From: Siphonodentalium dalli
Lineage: Eukaryota > Mollusca > Scaphopoda > Gadilida > Siphonodentaliidae
DNA: 64,000 bases
Direction: 5' to 3'
Assembly: GCA_032622095.1 (NCBI GenBank)
Contig: CP136068.1
Span: forward strand, 148,441,365 to 148,505,364
The notes under the pieces were generated by a model, which was given only the letters and a program-made list of their open reading frames with translations, was not told the DNA's origin and did not search any database. Both the position numbers and the translations under genes were made by a program. Positions 47,617-57,539 of the stretch are shown here, piece by piece (the stretch's first letter is position 1; every line of letters begins with the position of its first letter).

Positions 47617-48613
47617 AGGGTGTAATCGAAAGTTTACCAGCCGTTCAATACAAATACAAAAATACGATTTATACTGTATACTGTTTATACTGTGTTATTT
47701 TCTAGAACATACTATCATGTGACTTATTTCCACTAAAACAAGATACAATTTGTCGTATTTTGGATAAATTCTAGCACATTGTAAACTATAGTTAATCTAT
47801 AGTTTTAAGATATAAAAGACTACCATTGACAAAAGAGTGTGGGTTTTCATGGTTACTCATGATAGTTAAAGTGCAAGTTAAGATAACAAACAAGGGGAAA
47901 TCTCAAACATTGGACATTCGAGGACTATTTGTAGGGTGATCTAACGCAGCTCATAACTTGATTGTGACATTTGACCATTTTAATAAACATTTGTTAGCAC
48001 AAGTAGCAATATTGGCTGTGGAAATATAAAAATGTACATTTGTGGCATCTGAAAATCAAGTTAGAAAATTGCGATATGATGCTAACCGCCCGTAAAAGGG
48101 TGTAATCGAAATGTTACCGTGCGTTCAATACAAATAATAAAAAAAATACCGTGCGTTCAATGTTTTTTGTCAGATCTTACCGTGCGTTCAATTCTGTTGG
48201 AGCACCACGCTTTGAAATCGTGCTCGTATGTCGAGAAAACACAGGAAACAGGGGACAAACGCTAAGCGTGGCTTTCAATGGGATATTACGGCATCCAAAA
48301 CATGTCTTTGTTACAAAATAAGACATGTAGTTTGAAAAATGTGCTTTTGATCGCAAACGTGACGTGTTTTTAGCACGAAAATAGGAGGTTTAACCTTGAT
48401 TTACGAGAGAACTACACACGGAAATGAAACGAAATTAGTACGAAAATGTAGCGGAACATACCCCTCATCGAGGCAGATTGGCGCCCGAGGTGGGAGTTTT
48501 ACACAATTGGAGGGAAAGACGAAAATATACGTACCGTAGTCAAGCTGAGGCGAGCGACTTTTATTTATGTCCGATTACCGCGATACAGCGTTCACTTCCG
48601 CTCATACACAGTG
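47617..48613 (-). repeat. Right outer inverted arm
   Basis: Reverse complement of 39756-40560. It starts with an extra short GTGTAATCGAAAGTTTACC segment (47621) that echoes the subterminal GTGTAATCGAAATGTTACCG (48101). It contains an extra 135-144 bp at 48384-48527. Confidence 0.7.
48384..48518. mobile_element. 135-bp insertion with 9-bp direct repeats
   Basis: Absent from the left arm. ACGAAAATA occurs immediately left (48375-48383) and at the right end (48519-48527), while the left arm has only one copy. This looks like an insertion with target duplication; no inverted ends are evident. Confidence 0.55.
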
Positions 48614-48899
48614 CAAATGGTCTGCACAGACCAGTCCACATTCCACCCCAGTGACCTTCATTTTCATATTTTTTTTCAGTCACAGATTCGTCATTGAGCT
48701 TCTTTCCGACTGACTGATTTTCACTTTTAAACTTCAACTTAGTTCAAGTTCAAAACAAGTTGTTGTTGTTCTTCTTCTTCTTTTCAAGTTTTGACTGCTT
48801 TTACTCTAAAGTCATTCCAGTAATGGGCTCGTTGTGCTATCTTCGCTTGTGCTTTCTTGTTTGTTCCTAACGCTCACGTGCTGTGATACCGTTGTACAT

Positions 48900-49330
48900 T
48901 TCAAATACGAGCGATAACAATAACAAGCAATTCAATTTCAAATTTCGCAAATAAGAGAGCGCCACCATTTTGTAACGAAATTACGTCATCATTTCCAACG
49001 TTGCTATGGCCTGCCAGGGGACGTAATTTTCAAACCGTAACGCTGCGGAATATGGCGATGTTTGCCGAATGCTATGCGCCCGTGTCAGCTAAATCCACAT
49101 TAAGCATTTAATTTTGAATAAGGTTGATTTTGTTTTTCAAATTTAATAGTGTTGCTATAGAGAGGCTGATCGAAGAAGAAAACAAATTCGTTATCAATTC
49201 TATTCCAACATGGCGGCCACCACTGGGGCCCATAGGTCTGAATCGCCCGGATGTAAAAATAATGTTTTCATGTTGACGGAGTATAGAAATTAATGACGTC
49301 ACAACTATACTTGCGTCGCTTACGCAATAC
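48900..49330. promoter_or_regulatory. Candidate CpG-rich promoter (CRE and YY1 sites)
   Basis: A locally CpG-rich stretch just outside the right end of the large foldback element. It has TTACGTCAT (48985), AATATGGCGATG (49049), a perfect YY1 consensus AACATGGCGGC (49207-49217) and a perfect CRE TGACGTCA (49294-49301). Such clusters mark TATA-less animal promoters. No downstream gene could be confirmed; a 49516-49710 frame without ATG is the nearest candidate exon. Confidence 0.4.
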
Positions 49331-50088
49331 CGTGAAACAACCCTTTTGGGTTGTGAATATAGTTAACTGTAATCGAGAGATAACTATATCACAATCGATA
49401 GTGCCATCTGAGTGCTAACCCGTCCGCTCTAAAACTAATGTTGCCCGTATATATACTACCAAACACATAATTCAGTGATAGACTACTTTAGTATACATAT
49501 TTATGTCATATAGCATTGTCACGAGTAAACCGTTCCATCTGGAAATTCGAAAATGACAATTTAGATGCGCGTGAATACTACCCATCAGATGTACTCGTCA
49601 AAATGTTTTTATCTCGATGTTTGAATTTTGCCCCTTTACGATTTTCAGTGGAATTTTCCGAATGTCTCAACCCACCCAGACCGCATTCTCCGTTGGGTAG
49701 GTTACTTTAACATATAGGCTTTATATAGCGTCAAACTTTGGGGTCGTGCATAGAATATCCCAATGTACATGCTACGGCATTACATTGCTCTTTAATTAGC
49801 CCGTTTGGATTTGGCGGGAAGAATAGGTGCAATTTTCCTTTCCCAGTATAGCGGACAGGCCTCGGAGACAAAACTTTTAAGATGTATATTCGGGTCCTAA
49901 TCACTCTTCCCATTCGGAATATGCGATAAAAATAATAGGGCTGGACTTATAAAAACCTCGGTTTATTCATCCTGGTGTATAGTGTGTCCCTATATACTCA
50001 GAATATGGCAGTATTGTGCCAACACTTGAATTTATTGGTGGCTTGGAGAGTATATACATGTCCACTGTATATCCCATTATATATCCAA
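49331..50088. other. Unassigned, one possible exon-like frame
   Basis: A plus-strand frame of 65 codons ending at 49710 has ordinary composition (acidic start, then hydrophobic) but no ATG near its start and no recognised domain. The rest is unassigned. Confidence 0.25.
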
Positions 50089-50645
50089 CTAGCACGCGGA
50101 TGCGACTTCGTCCGGGCTGTTTCCCCTCTGCCTTTCGGCGAATTGCGCGACTTGACCTTGAATTGTCCATTTTGAAGGTCAAGGTGAGGTGGGTTCACGA
50201 TTTGACCCGTCCAAAACACTGCCCGGACAAAAGTACCCGACAAAAGTACCCGTCGAAATCTATCCGGTTTTACCCGATTTGACCTTGGATCATTTTGAAG
50301 GTCAAGGTCAGGTCGGGGTCACGATTTGACCAGTCCAAAACACTCAGTGGACAAAAGTAACCCTACGTATCAAATTTGGTCGAAATGCCATACAAATTCG
50401 CGATTTGACCTTGAATTGACCCGATTTCAAGGTGAAGGTCACGTCGCATGGGCAAACGAATAGGCTTACGACATTCCCCATACGAAAGTATCCCCAGACA
50501 CTAATTTTCATCGAAATCCCGTGATACTCGGGCGTTCGACCTTGAAATGACCCGATTTCAAGGTCAAGTTCACGTCGCACGGGCAAATTAATAGGCCCAT
50601 GCCACTCCCCGGCCGAAAGTATCACCACATACCAAGTTTCATCGA
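50089..50645 (-). mobile_element. Helitron-like element, family C, fused to repeat E
   Basis: On the minus strand it ends CTAG|T (50089-50092; host A on plus at 50088), preceded by an imperfect hairpin (CGGATGCGACTTCGTCCG). Internal GACCTTGAATTG..GGTCAAGGTCA units match 27931-28686. Where that element goes on to its microsatellite tail, this one switches inside TTTCATCGAAA (50637-50647) to repeat family E. The 5' end is therefore missing or replaced. Confidence 0.6.
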
Positions 50646-51230
50646 AACCGAGCACAGGTTCGACACTTTTTTGGACCACTTTTACGAACTCGACCCAAAT
50701 AATTTTCGGCCCAAAATGTTCCGCCCAGCTAGCCACTTGAGAATTTGGCGGCATTTGCCTCATTTTCCAGCATTTTCCTAAAAAAATCCGACCGAGCACA
50801 GGTTCGACACTTTTTCGGACCACTTTTACGAACTCGACCCAAATAATTTTCGGCCCCAAATGTTCCGCCCAGCTGGCCACTTGAGAATTTGCACCCATTG
50901 GGGCCATTTTCCCTTCATTGTTTAGACTTTGCCTAATTTCGAGGCATTTCGGACTTTTCGACCCAAATGTTTTCGGCCCATTTTTATTTTTCACTAAGTA
51001 TTTTGCCGTGGTCACTTGCCACATTTTCCCCAAAAAATCCGACCGAGCACAGGTTCGACACTTTTTCGGACCACTTTTACGAACTCGACCCAAATAATTT
51101 TCGGCCCCAAATGTTCCGCCCACCTGACCACTTACGAATTTAGGGCTATTTGCCACACTTTCCGACATTTTGCGAATAAGGAATAAGTAACAAAATTCAC
51201 ATTGCTTGCGCCCGCTGCGATCTCGGTGGA
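50646..51230. repeat. Repeat family E, inverse copy
   Basis: Reverse complement of 36395-36980, with units ending TTCGACACTTTTTCGGACCA and GGCCCAAAATGTTCCGCCC. It ends with the CAAAATTCACATTGCTTGCG/CCCGCTGCG block equivalent to 36395-36440. A 274-codon minus-strand frame crosses the junction with the Helitron-like element but is made wholly of repeats. Confidence 0.65.
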
Positions 51231-51906
51231 ATCCGATACCTCGCGCTGATTATATAAACAAAATAACCTGACGACGACTGTTGTGAAATTTAAAGTTGTA
51301 AATGTTGGGCTTTGTAAGTGGACACCATGGTGCAAGCAATTCATGATATTCAGGATTCTCTACAATTTATTTACACTATTTTTATTTTTGACTGGCTAAA
51401 ACTGCTCCTACGGCAGACTGTCTGCTCCTCATTGGCATACTATAAGCTTCCGGTGAGCAAGGCAGGGTACCTTGTTTGTGGACCCAGGATACTGTGGCAT
51501 CACCATTGCTCATTCTGTATATGGGCTCCATAAAACAATATAACACATGTTTACAAAGAGATAGACCATCTTTAAGACATGACTATGACGTCACGTCACT
51601 CATTTGTTGAACATTCATTTTACTATTATTACAACATCACAACGCGCAGTGATACTTTAAGAAACTGGGCTACATGCACCAATGTCCATAGTACGTTACC
51701 ATACCGTGAAAATAAAATTAACGAATTAGACAGATCAGCGAAACTCTGAAATGCGATAATTTAGTTGGGAATAAAGGAATGTTTTACATAACTATTCCAC
51801 CATTAGTATTAGCATTTATCCAGCTTCGTGCCAATACTAATGCAAGAAAACCATAATCAGAAATGGTAATGCCCTCAATATTATATTAAATTCACTTCAC
51901 GACCCC
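51231..51906. other. Unassigned; lone 52-bp unit copy
   Basis: 51536-51573 matches one unit of the 35917 array (ATATAACACATGTTTACAAA then GAGATAGACCATCTTTA). Nothing else recognised. Confidence 0.4.
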
Positions 51907-52665
51907 ACGGGCTCCCAATGGGTTATAAATTATTGTCATGCTATCAGTTGGTTGAATACTATTTCCCTTTTTACTAAAGTAAACAAGTAAATATCGAATG
52001 ACGATACATATATTTGTAAACAAGCATTGCAAGTAATGTTATTGGGACGAAAAGTCGCAAGACTTGTTCCGTATTATAGTGGTGGTGGTGATGATGATGA
52101 TGATGATGATGATGAGATGATTGATAGAACAAACCACTATTATGATGATCGTGTCGTTATTTGTTTAAAATACGTATCAATTGACATATACGCACCCGTT
52201 CCCTCATTAAAATCAACATATTTCGACAATTTTAGGAGAACTTCGAGAATTCGGGGACCTCCGCAAATAGACTTTCGCAAAAAGGAACCTACTGCGAATT
52301 GTCACAACGGGCTCCCAATGGGTTATAAATTATTTTGAGGCTATCAGTTGGTTGAATACTATTTCCCTTTTTACTAAAGTAAACAAGTAAATATCGAATG
52401 ACGATACATATTTGTAAACAAGCATTGCAAGTAATGTTATTGGGACGAAAAGTCGCAAGACTTGTTCCGTATTATGATGATGATGATATGATTGATAGAA
52501 CAAACCACTATTATGATGATCGTGTCGTTATTTGTTTAAAATACGTATCAATTGACATATACGCACCCGTTCCCTCATTAAAATCAACATATTTCGACAA
52601 TTTTAGGGGAACGTCGCGAATTCGGGGACCTCCGCAAATAGTGAGTGACCTACTGCGAATTGTCA
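51907..52665 (+). repeat. 400-bp direct tandem duplication
   Basis: ACGGGCTCCCAATGGGTTAT starts at 51907 and 52307. The copies are nearly identical except for length changes in a GAT run (52088-52117, shortened in copy 2), two bases near 52010, and a different short segment after CCTCCGCAAATA. Confidence 0.85.
52036..52338 (+). pseudogene. Duplicated gene fragment, copy 1, unknown protein
   Basis: From ATG 52036 the frame reads GRKVARLVPYY, a Gly/Asp run encoded by GGT/GAT repeats, then MIDRTNHYYDDRVV and SLKSTYFDNFR. It is the same protein as copy 2 but with more Asp residues and a divergent end from about 52270. No family recognised. Confidence 0.35.
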
Positions 52666-52757
52666 AAACCGGAAAAAACGATTATCTATTTATAAAACGC
52701 CCACAGACACACAGCGATCTAAAATTTGCCCACCAGTATACACCCGATGGGCGTTAA
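52398..52757 (+). CDS. Unknown coding-like frame, copy 2 of the duplication
   Basis: 119 codons from ATG 52398, with an in-frame stop shortly upstream. Differences from copy 1 within the shared part keep the frame (the Asp run loses whole codons), which suggests coding or recent duplication. After GPPQI the copy has GTGAGTGACC (52641 on), which could be a 5' splice site. The last third (LFIKRPQ, FAHQYTPDG) is unique to copy 2. No domain recognised; a host gene exon or a domesticated/foreign remnant are both possible. Confidence 0.35.
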   Translation: MTIHICKQALQVMLLGRKVARLVPYYDDDDMIDRTNHYYDDRVVICLKYVSIDIYAPVPSLKSTYFDNFRGTSRIRGPPQIVSDLLRIVKTGKNDYLFIKRPQTHSDLKFAHQYTPDGR

Positions 52758-52793
52758 TGACATGGGCCATGGCAGTGGTCATGAGAGCATAGA

Positions 52794-53105
52794 ATGCACC
52801 TTTGTAGCGATTGGTTACTTTTCGAGTTTGTCACCGGTGACCGCAAATTCGGTGGGGAAGTTTGGAAACACCGCTTCGGAATTGCTATCGAATCGGATTG
52901 TCTTTATGACAATATATGTTCTAGAATCGTTTTAAATAAAAAACACCAGCAAGTACAGTTTAATAGTTTCGGTGTGGTGTCTTGCTTTTGTTTAGTTGGA
53001 AACAGAGATCGAATTGTGTGTGTTCATCTCGAATTTCGGTCGGTCGCCCAATTTATTCTCGACCCAATTTCCCATTTTCCGTTAAAAGAGCAGCTGAAGT
53101 CCTGA
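52794..53105 (+). pseudogene. Coding-like frame downstream of the duplication
   Basis: 104 codons from ATG 52794 to TGA at 53103, one frame away from the 52398 frame and only 36 bases after its stop. Composition is protein-like (FVTGDRKFGGEVWKHRFGIA, VCVHLEFRSVAQFIL). The arrangement suggests one gene broken by a frameshift near 52750, or two exons. No family recognised. Confidence 0.3.
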
Positions 53106-54289
53106 CACAAGTATCACTTGTGTAGTTTTACTATTTTAGTGTTTTTAATATAGTTTCTTAAACAAGATTGTTTAATCACCAACTTATATGCGTATTATCG
53201 TAATTATAAGCAACCAACGTTGTTTTCGATGCATCTGTCGGCGTATAGGAGTGTCGGATGCCGAACTGTACCTATTGTGTGGAGGAATCATGAAACGATT
53301 TGAAATATGAGCATCAACACTGTATGATCCTAGCATCTATATAAAAGTCTAACGCCATAAAAACTCAGGCCTCGATTTGTTTTTTGTGTTAAACATTTTT
53401 AAAATCCGAACCTAACTGAAGTCTGCAGTCTTAGAATATATATGTATACATGTAGGTCTAATTAACTACAGACAAAATCAGGCCGCCATTTTGTTTTAGT
53501 TTGATTTATTAGTAATTTGTAATTGATTAGCAGGTTTTGACTGGCCAACGATTAGTGAGGTGGAAGAACAATTAAAATTTTAAATTTTACTGGCCTCAAG
53601 ATTTCCAAACAGACACTAAGATTGGAAAATTCCCGTCGAATGTTTTGACCGAATGTAGGAAATTCCCCGCTAATTACTAATTACCCCCACCCCCATATTA
53701 ACTGAAACTATCATGCACTGTGTGCCAGTATGTGGTGAAACATTACTTTGTGTTTTGCATGCCCAAAAGTGTTATATTTTGGCCCGACAGTTGGATGTTG
53801 GATAAGCAGAAACCCCAAACTTTAAATACGTAAATCATTGGGTTTGAATTGCGTTACAGTTGCCGATAAATCCTTCAGATGGATCTGTTTTAATTATCTG
53901 TGTACATTTAGAGATACTTAACAACATAAGTTTATATTACCAATACGTATTTACTCCTAGGTGGTTATCCAATATGTTGCTTTCGTCGTGGCATGTCTTG
54001 GAGTTTCGGCCATTTTGACAGCCGTTTCATTACCGCGATTGCATTATTATCTGACCGTGTCTTTCTATTCGCTCTCGTACCCGAGAACTGATGTAATATA
54101 TAGACAACCATGTTGGACGCTATCTTGGATAATGCAGATTTTGGATAATTATGTTGCTGCGTGGACATTTGCGCAATTTTTACACCAAAAATCGCACTGT
54201 TACAAATTTGTTCTATGTTGACCATACAGTTTGACTTCAACGACCAGAGTATGTGAGCACTGTCATCCACCACGGAGACATGTCATGTG
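53106..54289. other. Unassigned
   Basis: No repeat or convincing exon. A frame at 53961-54221 is hydrophobic but has no ATG at its start and no splice support. Confidence 0.3.
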
Positions 54290-54293
54290 TTAA

Positions 54294-54798
54294 GCGATAT
54301 AATGATATCATAATTAGAGCTGGACGGCTAAATAACGACACAAAAGACAATAGAAAGGTATATGCGATCAATTTTGCATTTACCCAGTGGAGGCATGCAC
54401 CATTGCACTGGTAGTTCGCCGTGCCATTTTCTGTGATCACCGCCCCTCGTTTCGATTTATTTTCGTGTATTTCCAACTGATACACGCCAGTGATTTCGAT
54501 GTGCACGTATTGCCGATAGATTCCGCTGTCGGAATTTTATAAAAGATTTCGCAAGTTATGCTCAGGAATTAAACAAAACGCACTAGAATACCGATTATGG
54601 CAAAATTTGACCCCCCCCTACGAGTTTGTACACCCTATTTTTCTGCTTTAAACAAAGGCCAGATCGCCCAGAGTCGAACTGAACATCACCAGGTGACCCC
54701 TCCACTGGGTAAATGCAAAATTGATCGTATATACCTTTCCATTGTTTTCTGTGTCGTTAATTAGCCATCAAGTTCTAAGTATGGTACCATTATATCGC
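54294..54798. mobile_element. TTAA-flanked MITE with ~105-bp inverted ends
   Basis: GCGATATAATG at 54294 and its complement ending at 54798, with TTAA at 54290-54293 and 54799-54802. The arms pair to ATCAATTTTGCATTTACCCA (54368 and, in inverse, about 54705). The interior has no ORF of note. Confidence 0.7.
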
Positions 54799-55098
54799 TT
54801 AAAAACACTGATATTCTCCTGTGGAGCAATGGTATTCTGACGTTCACACTGGTATTCCGCGAGCCGATTGGACAGTGTGATTTTGCGTTATTGTAGCGTG
54901 AGAGGGTCAACTAATTGTAAAATCTTTCTAATTAAGTTCTTGGTTCGCCCTATTTTACGTAATTTTACTTTCCTAATGTTCATCGCGATTTATATCGTAA
55001 ATCTATTCGTATTATTTCATCAGTTTTATTTCACAGATCGCTTTGCTGATCTGTAACTTTCATAATTGTAAATATTACGGGAAATCCTACGTGCCGCG

Positions 55099-55218
55099 TG
55101 ACGTGCGTTGCTATGCTATTTTTAACGGCCTTGTTTCCGGTTGGCTGGGTATAAATACCGACCAACCGCCAACGTCGCGGGCTGTCAACTTTCTCTCTCG
55201 GCATAGCAACTTACGTCA
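55099..55218. promoter_or_regulatory. Candidate TATA promoter inside an inverted CRE/X-box pair
   Basis: TGACGTGCGTTGCTATGC at 55099-55116 is repeated inverted at 55201-55218 with two mismatches. Each unit joins a CRE-like TGACGT and an RFX X-box-like GTTGCTATGC half. Between them is a strong TATA box, GGTATAAATAC (55148-55158), and about 30 bases on a pyrimidine tract, CTTTCTCTCTC. No reliable ORF with an ATG follows; the open frame 55043-55540 starts upstream of the TATA box. Confidence 0.45.
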
Positions 55219-55584
55219 CTTTGTCAACAACAATACAAGGCCATTCCAACGGACTTTCATTACAATCGAGCTCAATTCCAAGCGTATATCAGCCGTATTT
55301 CCATACGCATCCAGGCGACAGAAGAATATCACGCTAGGCTACTATTATAGAGATCGCACAGCTAGCAATCTTGATGATTGCACTTTCCGTTTTTCAACGC
55401 TTTATTTTATGCACTTTTCGACTTGGTCAATTTCTCCACAGTTCAGACTTCAGTCGAAGTCATTCTTTACTCTTATTCTTAGTACTCTTATTGTACATTT
55501 GTACTATAGGTTAGTTCTTGCCTTAGCATGTGAGGAATAATGGTACTCTAGTCATGATATCCATCCAGGACTGATATGAGGTAA
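55219..55584. other. Unassigned, open frame of doubtful value
   Basis: A plus-strand frame stays open to 55540, but its reading begins before the TATA box without ATG. Residues show no domain. It could be the 5' part of a transcript from the candidate promoter. Confidence 0.25.
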
Positions 55585-55735
55585 GTCAGAATCAGAGCCA
55601 GGTTTAGATGCAAGAGAACAGACAGATGCATCACAGCTCTGACAGTCAGAATCAGAGCCAGGTTTAGATGCAGGCCGGAGAACAGACAGATGCATTACTG
55701 CTCAGTCAGAATCAGAGCCAGGTTTAGATGCAAAT
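55585..55735. repeat. ~60-bp tandem repeat, three units
   Basis: GTCAGAATCAGAGCCAGGTT starts at 55585, 55644 and 55704, each unit continuing TAGATGCA..ACAGACAGATGCAT. Confidence 0.8.
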
Positions 55736-56679
55736 GAGGACAGGCAGAGATACATCACCTGGGTTATGGATAGTAAAGCTTCACTCAGTCACAGACCACG
55801 TCGGTCTAATCATGGCAGATGTAATAATCAGACAATCCGATTCCAAATGCAGACCTGGTACAGTGCATATCAAGACAGAAACCAACCATACAACTACTCA
55901 TCACAACTTGGTCGATTGCTTTGCCGATGCTCGGTATTACGCCCATCCCAGGTGAAACCATTTCCAGTGCTGCCTGGTGACACATAGATGTCCACACTTG
56001 GTTGAGGCCCAGGTTACAGGTCAGCCCACATGCACACTATGCATCCAATACACGTACCACGTCCATACTTTTTCAGTAGCTGTTGCAGTACCATTCCACA
56101 CATCAGACATACATAACAGGTTTGTCCAGGTCATATTATTATTCCTCACAGGTAGCTCAATTACTATAGTATATGCTGGTTCAGTCATATATTAATAATC
56201 GCACTAATAGAAGTAATCTACTCGTGAGTATTCCATCACTGTTTTATGCAATACTTATTCCCGTAATATAGTGCGTACAGATTGTTCATATTGTTATTAT
56301 AGCTTTGAATACACAATATTATTCTGGTCATTGTAAATAAATCATAGCATTTTATACTGGTCTCTACTCTTGTTATGCTGGTCAACTCATATGGATTTGG
56401 GTGTTGTATTTATCATGCTCACAGTGTAAGTTATAATCTAGTCCGCCAGTTAGTAACACTCAGGTAATACCAGGTATATAGACCGCCCAGATGTACTACG
56501 TCCAGCTTACTCATGAATATTGACGTCGTCATCCAGCCATGCAGTGTCGACGATCCGGTCGCTGTACCGCCCTATCCACTGCTCGTCAGATTTCTTGGTT
56601 GACACGTTACTCATCCATTCAGAGATGTCAGATCTGGTCGTTGTACTTCACCGTCAGTCCAGCTAATACCATGAATACG

Positions 56680-56900
56680 AGCCTATCCTATCAGCTAACC
56701 TATATACATATAGGTCAGGTCGTGAACGAGGTCAGAGGTCACAGTGCCAGCTACCGCTACCAATCTGATACATAGTTATTACAGACATTGGTATACAGTT
56801 ACCTACTAGCCATCCTATAGGTATATAGGTCACGGCATGAATGAGGTCAAATGTCACAGTATCAGCTACCAATCCGATACAGGTGCAGCTATACTTACCA
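56680..56900. repeat. Diverged tandem duplication with a DR1 site
   Basis: TATAGGTCA..CGTGAACGAGGTCA..GTCACAGTGCCAGCTACC (about 56705) is repeated in diverged form from about 56815. AGGTCAGAGGTCA at 56729-56741 is a perfect direct repeat of AGGTCA with one-base spacing, the RXR/HNF4/PPAR half-site pattern. The second copy has lost it. Confidence 0.5.
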
Positions 56901-57539
56901 TCTGGCTTATTAATGATATGGAAATTATGTAGTGAGTTGACCAGTGGTCCATGGTGTGGCACTCCCTCAGTATAACTATAACGCTACCACTTGTAATTGG
57001 GAAACAGATAAATTTCCCGTGTGGCATCGGGGTATATATTATGTCAGGTTTCCGCTCGGCCTATGTAGGACATTTTATATAGGTACCCCTCCCCCAGTAC
57101 GCCACATTATTCTGAGAAACCGAAAGTCTGCATGTCCATATTAATTTGGAAATTGGCTAGATAGAAACAGAATATATTGTAACGGACAAAACTCTTAAAG
57201 AAAAAAAATTCCGATTTATTAAACTACGCATATATACGAAATGGCAGCGGCGAGACCAGCGTGCAGCGAGGGAACTGAATTCTCATAATGAGCTAGCTCC
57301 ATCTATATATATAATAAATGGTACAATGCATGACAGCGTCCTCCAGGAAATGCCGAATGTTATTGTCATGTGCGGGCATAATGTTGCAAAGTTTGCAAAT
57401 AAATAAATAATTATTCAGAACCTACGTCACCAATCAAGTCTCTAACCCAGAACGGTTTTTATTTGAATTTTAGCTTATAAAGCTCCATGAATTCCGTTAC
57501 CAGTTCCCAGTTCTCAAAATATAATATTAATCGTTATAT

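Larger units (their letters stand above)
39756..48613. mobile_element. 8.86-kb foldback transposon, CACTGTG ends, CAAAT duplication
   Basis: Left end CACTGTGTATGAACAGAAGT (39756 on); right end is the inverse with two mismatches in 36 bases, ending at 48613. Both sides carry CAAAT (39751-39755, 48614-48618). Outer arms: about 39756-40560 and 47617-48613. Inner arms: about 41040-42290 and 44090-45310. Both pair in reverse orientation. The core (42300-44080) is a 42-bp minisatellite. The halves are asymmetric: 45310-47617 has no counterpart of that size on the left. A 5-bp duplication with CAC(A/T)(A/G)TG ends is the Transib/RAG signature. No transposase is recognisable, so the superfamily is inference. 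Confidence 0.75.

Noticed and set aside
50344-51168. 274-codon minus-strand open frame
   Set aside because: It spans the junction of two different repeat families and repeats the same peptide segments; best explained by low stop content of repeat E.
55043-55540. 165-codon frame
   Set aside because: It starts upstream of a TATA box without ATG, and has no recognisable domain. Kept only as a note under the candidate promoter.
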